Below, piece by piece: positions 60,123-64,000 of a DNA stretch of 64,000 nucleotides. The stretch comes from Streptomyces griseus (lineage in GTDB: Bacteria > Actinomycetota > Actinomycetes > Streptomycetales > Streptomycetaceae), in assembly GCF_001715295.1 (NCBI RefSeq), contig NZ_MDKB01000004.1:62001-126000 (forward strand), in the 5' to 3' direction. Positions within the stretch are counted from its first letter, which is position 1, and each line of letters opens with the position of its first letter. The notes under the pieces were generated by a model. That model worked only from the letters and a program-made list of their open reading frames with translations. It did no database searches and was not told the origin of the DNA. A program made the position numbers and the translations under genes.

Positions 60123-60139
60123 AAGATGCGTTCTCCTGC

Positions 60140-60412
60140 TTACTGCGCGGGGCCCTCGATGGCCTCGGAGGTCAGCAGGCCCGCGTTGATCTCGCGGAGC
60201 GCGATCGAGAGCGGCTTCTCGTGCACGTGGGTGTCGACGAGCGGACCGACGTACTCGAGGAGGCCTTCACCGAGCTGCGAGTAGTACGCGTTGATCTGGC
60301 GCGCGCGCTTGGCGGCGTAGATCACGAGGCTGTACTTCGAGTCGGTGGCCTCGAGGAGCTCATCAATCGGCGGGTTGATGATGCCCTCGGGCGTGGTGAT
60401 GGAAGAGGACAC
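60140..60412 (-). CDS. rpoZ: DNA-directed RNA polymerase omega subunit
   Basis: This 90-residue protein helps assemble RNA polymerase. It has the family core IDELLEATDSKYSLVIYAAK with RARQINAYY. The start GTG 60412 follows GGAAGG; an in-frame ATG at 60442 would add 10 unconserved residues. It lies 100 bases after gmk on the same strand, as in other Streptomyces. Confidence 0.97.
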   Translation of the reverse strand: MSSSITTPEGIINPPIDELLEATDSKYSLVIYAAKRARQINAYYSQLGEGLLEYVGPLVDTHVHEKPLSIALREINAGLLTSEAIEGPAQ

Positions 60413-60512
60413 TCTCTGCCTTCCGAAGGGGATAGAGATCAAAGAGATCTTTGACCGTGCTGGTTCCGCAGTGGTGCTGCGCTGCGTCCGCGGGCGGTGA
60501 CCGGACCTGAGG

Positions 60513-61127
60513 TCAGTCGGAGCCGTGGAGGCCGGAAGCCTGCAGCATCAACGTTAGCAGCTCACGGGCGACGTCCTCGACGGAGGTGTTGACGAGCGTC
60601 GTGTCGAACTCGGCCTCGGCGGCCAGTTCCGTCCTCGCCGCGGCGAGCCTGCGCTCGATCACCTCCGCCGACTCCGTCCCTCGGCCGGTGAGCCTGCGCA
60701 CGAGCTCGTCCCAGCTGGGCGGCGCCAGGAAGACCAGCTGCGCCTCGGGCATCGACTGGCGGACCAGCCGGGCACCCTGCAGATCGATCTCCAGCAGCAC
60801 CGGCTCGCCCGCCTCCAGGCGGTCGAGCACGGCCCGGCGCGGGGTGCCGTACCGGTTGCCCGCGAACTCGGCCCACTCCAGCAGCTCGCCGTTGGCGATC
60901 AGCTTGTCGAACTCCTCGTCGTCCACGAAGAAGTAGTGGACACCGTTGCGTTCACCGGGGCGCGGCTTGCGGGTCGTGGCCGACACCGACAGCCACACCT
61001 CGGGGTGGACCTTGCGCATATGAGCGACGACCGTGCTCTTGCCGACCCCTGAGGGGCCGGAGAGCACGGTCAGCCGCGGACGTACGTCCGGGGGTACGGG
61101 GGACGTCCCCCGGGATGTTGCAGCCAT
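60513..61127 (-). CDS. gmk: Guanylate kinase
   Basis: This 204-residue housekeeping enzyme phosphorylates GMP to GDP. P-loop SGPSGVGKST (~23-32), GMP-binding SATTRKPRPGERNGVHYFF and the core YGTPRRAVLDRLEAG are complete. It is the general enzyme, as distinct from the paralogue at 15245. ATG at 61127, 38 bases after mihF with a hairpin between. Confidence 0.97.
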   Translation of the reverse strand: MAATSRGTSPVPPDVRPRLTVLSGPSGVGKSTVVAHMRKVHPEVWLSVSATTRKPRPGERNGVHYFFVDDEEFDKLIANGELLEWAEFAGNRYGTPRRAVLDRLEAGEPVLLEIDLQGARLVRQSMPEAQLVFLAPPSWDELVRRLTGRGTESAEVIERRLAAARTELAAEAEFDTTLVNTSVEDVARELLTLMLQASGLHGSD

Positions 61128-61142
61128 GGGGCGATTATCCAG

Positions 61143-61164
61143 GTTCCCAGGAGTGCCTGGGAAC
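61143..61164 (-). terminator. Hairpin between mihF and gmk
   Basis: GTTCCCAGG-AGTG-CCTGGGAAC is a perfect 9-base stem that begins right after the mihF stop and ends 16 bases before the gmk start. It could attenuate read-through or protect the mihF mRNA. Confidence 0.55.
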
Positions 61165-61165
61165 G

Positions 61166-61489
61166 TCAGGCGGCGCTGCCGCCGAACTCACGCTCCAGGG
61201 ATGCGATCTGGTTGGAGCCGAGACCCCGGACCCGGCGGCTCTCGGAAATGCCGAGCCGCTCCATGATCTGCTTGGCGCGGACCTTGCCCACGCCCGGCAG
61301 GGACTCGAGAAGAGCGGAGACCTTCATCTTGCCGATGACGTCGTTCTCCTGGCCCTGCTTGATGACCTCATGGAGCGAGGCGCCGGAGTGCTTGAGTCGA
61401 TTCTTGACCTCGGCCCGCTCCCGGCGAGCCGCGGCGGCCTTTTCGAGCGCGGCTGCGCGCTGTTCAGGGGTAAGGGGCGGAAGAGCCAC
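61166..61489 (-). CDS. mihF: Actinobacterial integration host factor
   Basis: This 107-residue nucleoid protein binds and bends DNA. The conserved core is GKMKVSALLESLPGVGKVRA with the helix-hairpin-helix KAKQ-type region, then IMERLGISESRRVRGLG and the terminal GSNQIASLEREFG. In Streptomyces it affects sporulation, antibiotic production and phage integration. GTG 61489 with GAGGTGAC upstream gives the standard length. Confidence 0.95.
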   Translation of the reverse strand: MALPPLTPEQRAAALEKAAAARRERAEVKNRLKHSGASLHEVIKQGQENDVIGKMKVSALLESLPGVGKVRAKQIMERLGISESRRVRGLGSNQIASLEREFGGSAA

Positions 61490-61640
61490 GCCTACGTCAC
61501 CTCGGATGTCGATCTGTCGGATACGGACCGGTGAGGAACTGGTAGCCCCACACCTGGTGAGCAACGAACACGGTGTACTCGTTGGCTCTCGACGGAGACT
61601 AGCGGCCATGGCCGCCTGAGTCAGCGAGAACAGACGAAAA

Positions 61641-61668
61641 GTCCTGGTCAGCATGAGCCGACCAGGAC
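61641..61668 (-). terminator. Intrinsic terminator after pyrF
   Basis: GTCCTGGTC (61641-61649) pairs with GACCAGGAC (61660-61668). On the minus strand a TTTTC run follows the stem, giving a classical Rho-independent signal for the carB-pyrD-pyrF transcript, about 65 bases past the pyrF stop. Confidence 0.85.
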
Positions 61669-61732
61669 ATTCCGGACAAAAGAACCCTGTTTTCCGGTCA
61701 GGATTCCGTGAACACGCTGTTACGTGGCATCG

Positions 61733-62568
61733 TCAGCTTCCCGGGACGGCCGCGCGGATCTCCTCCGCGAGCCGTCCGGCGGCTTGGCGCAGCCCGGAAA
61801 CGCCGGGTCCGTGACGCAGGACACCCCGGCTCACGCTCGGTACGACGTTGCGGACCGAGGCGCCGAACACGCGCGGCAGGTCCGCCGCCGTCGCTCCCTG
61901 GGCACCGATGCCCGGCGCCAGGAGCGGCCCGTTGACGGCCAGGTCCACGCCGGCGTCCCCGAGCGTGGCACCGACCACCGCGCCCACGGAGCCGAGCGGC
62001 GTGGCCCCCGCGTTCTCGGCCGCCATGTGGTCGAGCATCACCTGGGCCAGCGACCGGCCGTCGGCGGCCGTGGCCCGCTGGACCTCGGCGCCCTCCGGAT
62101 TCGAGGTGAGGGCGAGCACGAAGACCCCCGCGCCGGAGGCCGCGGCCGCGTCGAGCGCGGGACGCAGCGAGCCGAAGCCGAGGTACGGCGAGAGGGTGAC
62201 CGCGTCGGAGAAGAGCGGCGAGTCCTGGTCGAGGTACGTGGCGGCGTACGCGCCCATCGTGGAGCCGATGTCTCCGCGCTTCGCGTCCATGAGCACCAGC
62301 GCCCCGGCCGCGCGGGCCTCCTCGACCGCCTTCTCCAGGACCGCGACACCGCGCGAGCCGAACCGCTCGAAGAAGGCGGACTGCGGCTTGAGCACGGCGA
62401 CCCGGTCGGCCAGCGCCTCGACGACGGTACGGGTGAAGCGCTCCAGGCCCGCGATGTCGTCGCCCAGGCCCCAGGACGTGAGCAGGGAGGCGTGGGGATC
62501 GATGCCGACGCAGAGCGGTCCCCGGGTGTCCATGGCGTGGCGCAGGCGGGCGCCGAAGGGTGCGGGGG

Positions 62569-62572
<4 letters not shown>
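61733..62572 (-). CDS. pyrF: Orotidine 5'-phosphate decarboxylase
   Basis: This 279-residue enzyme makes UMP, the last step of pyrimidine synthesis. It belongs to the longer actinobacterial subfamily. Key sites are CVGIDPH, the KPQSAFFERFG Lys, and the catalytic MDAKRGDIGSTM. GTG 62572 overlaps the pyrD stop by four bases, so the two are coupled. It follows pyrD in the carB-pyrD-pyrF operon. Confidence 0.97.
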
Positions 62573-63678
<1,106 letters not shown>

Positions 63679-63697
63679 CACAGGTGTCCTCATGGAG

Positions 63698-63725
63698 AGG
63701 GGGACACCGTTTCGGGTGTCCCCCT
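63698..63725 (-). terminator. Intercistronic hairpin between carB and pyrD
   Basis: AGGGGGACACC-GTTTCG-GGTGTCCCCCT is a perfect 11-base stem in the 77 bases between carB stop and pyrD start. It may set the relative level of carB and pyrD through partial termination or mRNA processing. Confidence 0.5.
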
Positions 63726-63755
63726 GGGGGCGGCGCTGATCCGGACGGGAGGCCC

Positions 63756-64000
63756 TCAGTCGCGGGCCGCGGTCAGGTGTTCCGCGTGTTCCTGGAGGGA
63801 ACGCACGCCGACGTCCCCGTGGTTGAGCGCGTCGATGCCCTGGACGGCGGCGGCGAGCGCCTGGACCGTGGTGAGGCAGGGCACGGACCGGGCCACGGCC
63901 GCGGTGCGGATCTCGTAGCCGTCGAGCCGGCCGCCCGTCCCGTAGGGGGTGTTGACGATGAGGTCGACCCCGCCCTCGTGGATCAGCTGGACGATCGTCT
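63756..64000 (-). CDS. carB: Carbamoyl-phosphate synthase large subunit, 3' end
   Basis: The last ~81 residues of CarB are present and the gene continues beyond the window. The frame reads TIVQLIHEGGVDLIVNTPYG and TGGRLDGYEIRTAAVARSVP, the C-terminal MGS-like domain that binds UMP/ornithine and sets the activity of the enzyme. It ends in HAEHLTAARD and stop. It heads the carB-pyrD-pyrF operon. Confidence 0.95.
   Translation of the reverse strand, partial: TIVQLIHEGGVDLIVNTPYGTGGRLDGYEIRTAAVARSVPCLTTVQALAAAVQGIDALNHGDVGVRSLQEHAEHLTAARD

Larger units (their letters stand above)
59805..60139. other. Gap between rpoZ and coaBC
   Basis: This 335-base gap holds repeat copy B (59908-60071) and the rpoZ terminator (60083-60122). 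The coaBC promoter should lie between 59805 and 59900. No gene is supported. Confidence 0.5.

Overview
The window is chromosomal DNA from a Streptomyces-type actinomycete. GC is about 70% over most of it, with many GTG starts and GGAG-type ribosome sites. The right-hand gene order (carB-pyrD-pyrF-mihF-gmk-rpoZ-coaBC-metK-priA-fmt-rsmB-rpe, all on the minus strand) is the conserved streptomycete arrangement. No rRNA, tRNA or CRISPR array was seen.

Left part (1-33.9 kb) is accessory DNA. A DndB-like DGQHR-type protein and a methylase carrying an N-terminal helix-turn-helix and a HsdS-like tail are transcribed divergently across a shared operator-like repeat. They are followed by a complete overlapping type I restriction-modification operon, hsdM-hsdS-hsdR, closed by a strong hairpin. 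Next come an XRE/DUF5753 regulator with its DUF397 partner, and then a roughly 4 kb block lying between two 106-base repeats derived from a NIPSNAP-like gene. The block holds one four-gene minus-strand operon (P-loop kinase, guanylate-kinase-like protein, beta-solenoid protein with a pore-like tail, SDR oxidoreductase) and ends at an IS256-type transposase remnant. A GH10 lipoprotein xylanase, an IS5-type remnant, a winged-helix regulator, an anti-sigma-type ATPase, and a soluble Ser/Thr kinase paired with a RelE-like/UvrD helicase follow. The block ends with a polymorphic toxin operon (SseB domain, ESX-type adaptor, 1575-residue RHS toxin, immunity genes). Its 3' tip is AT-rich, carries a TTA codon and runs into an ISAs1-type transposase fragment.

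Middle part (34-50 kb) is metabolic. It has a secreted repeat protein, a ROK repressor divergent from an MFS transporter with a clear palindromic operator, a uracil/xanthine permease, a DUF5995 protein, an amine-catabolic set (flavin amine oxidase, nitrilase-type amidohydrolase, Lrp/AsnC regulator, aldehyde dehydrogenase), a GuaB1-type GMP reductase/IMPDH-like enzyme, a class I terpene synthase and a SorC-type sugar-sensing regulator.

Right part (50-64 kb) is core housekeeping: rpe, rsmB, fmt, a degenerate priA, metK, coaBC, rpoZ, gmk, mihF, pyrF, pyrD and the 3' end of carB. Most units end in perfect hairpins. Three clear copies, and one eroded copy, of a roughly 160-base repeat with terminal inverted repeats sit between these genes.

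The candidates most worth following as undescribed systems are the DndB-like/HTH-methylase pair beside the type I system, the IS-bordered kinase-solenoid operon, and the kinase-helicase pair. Their defensive role is inference from architecture and context.
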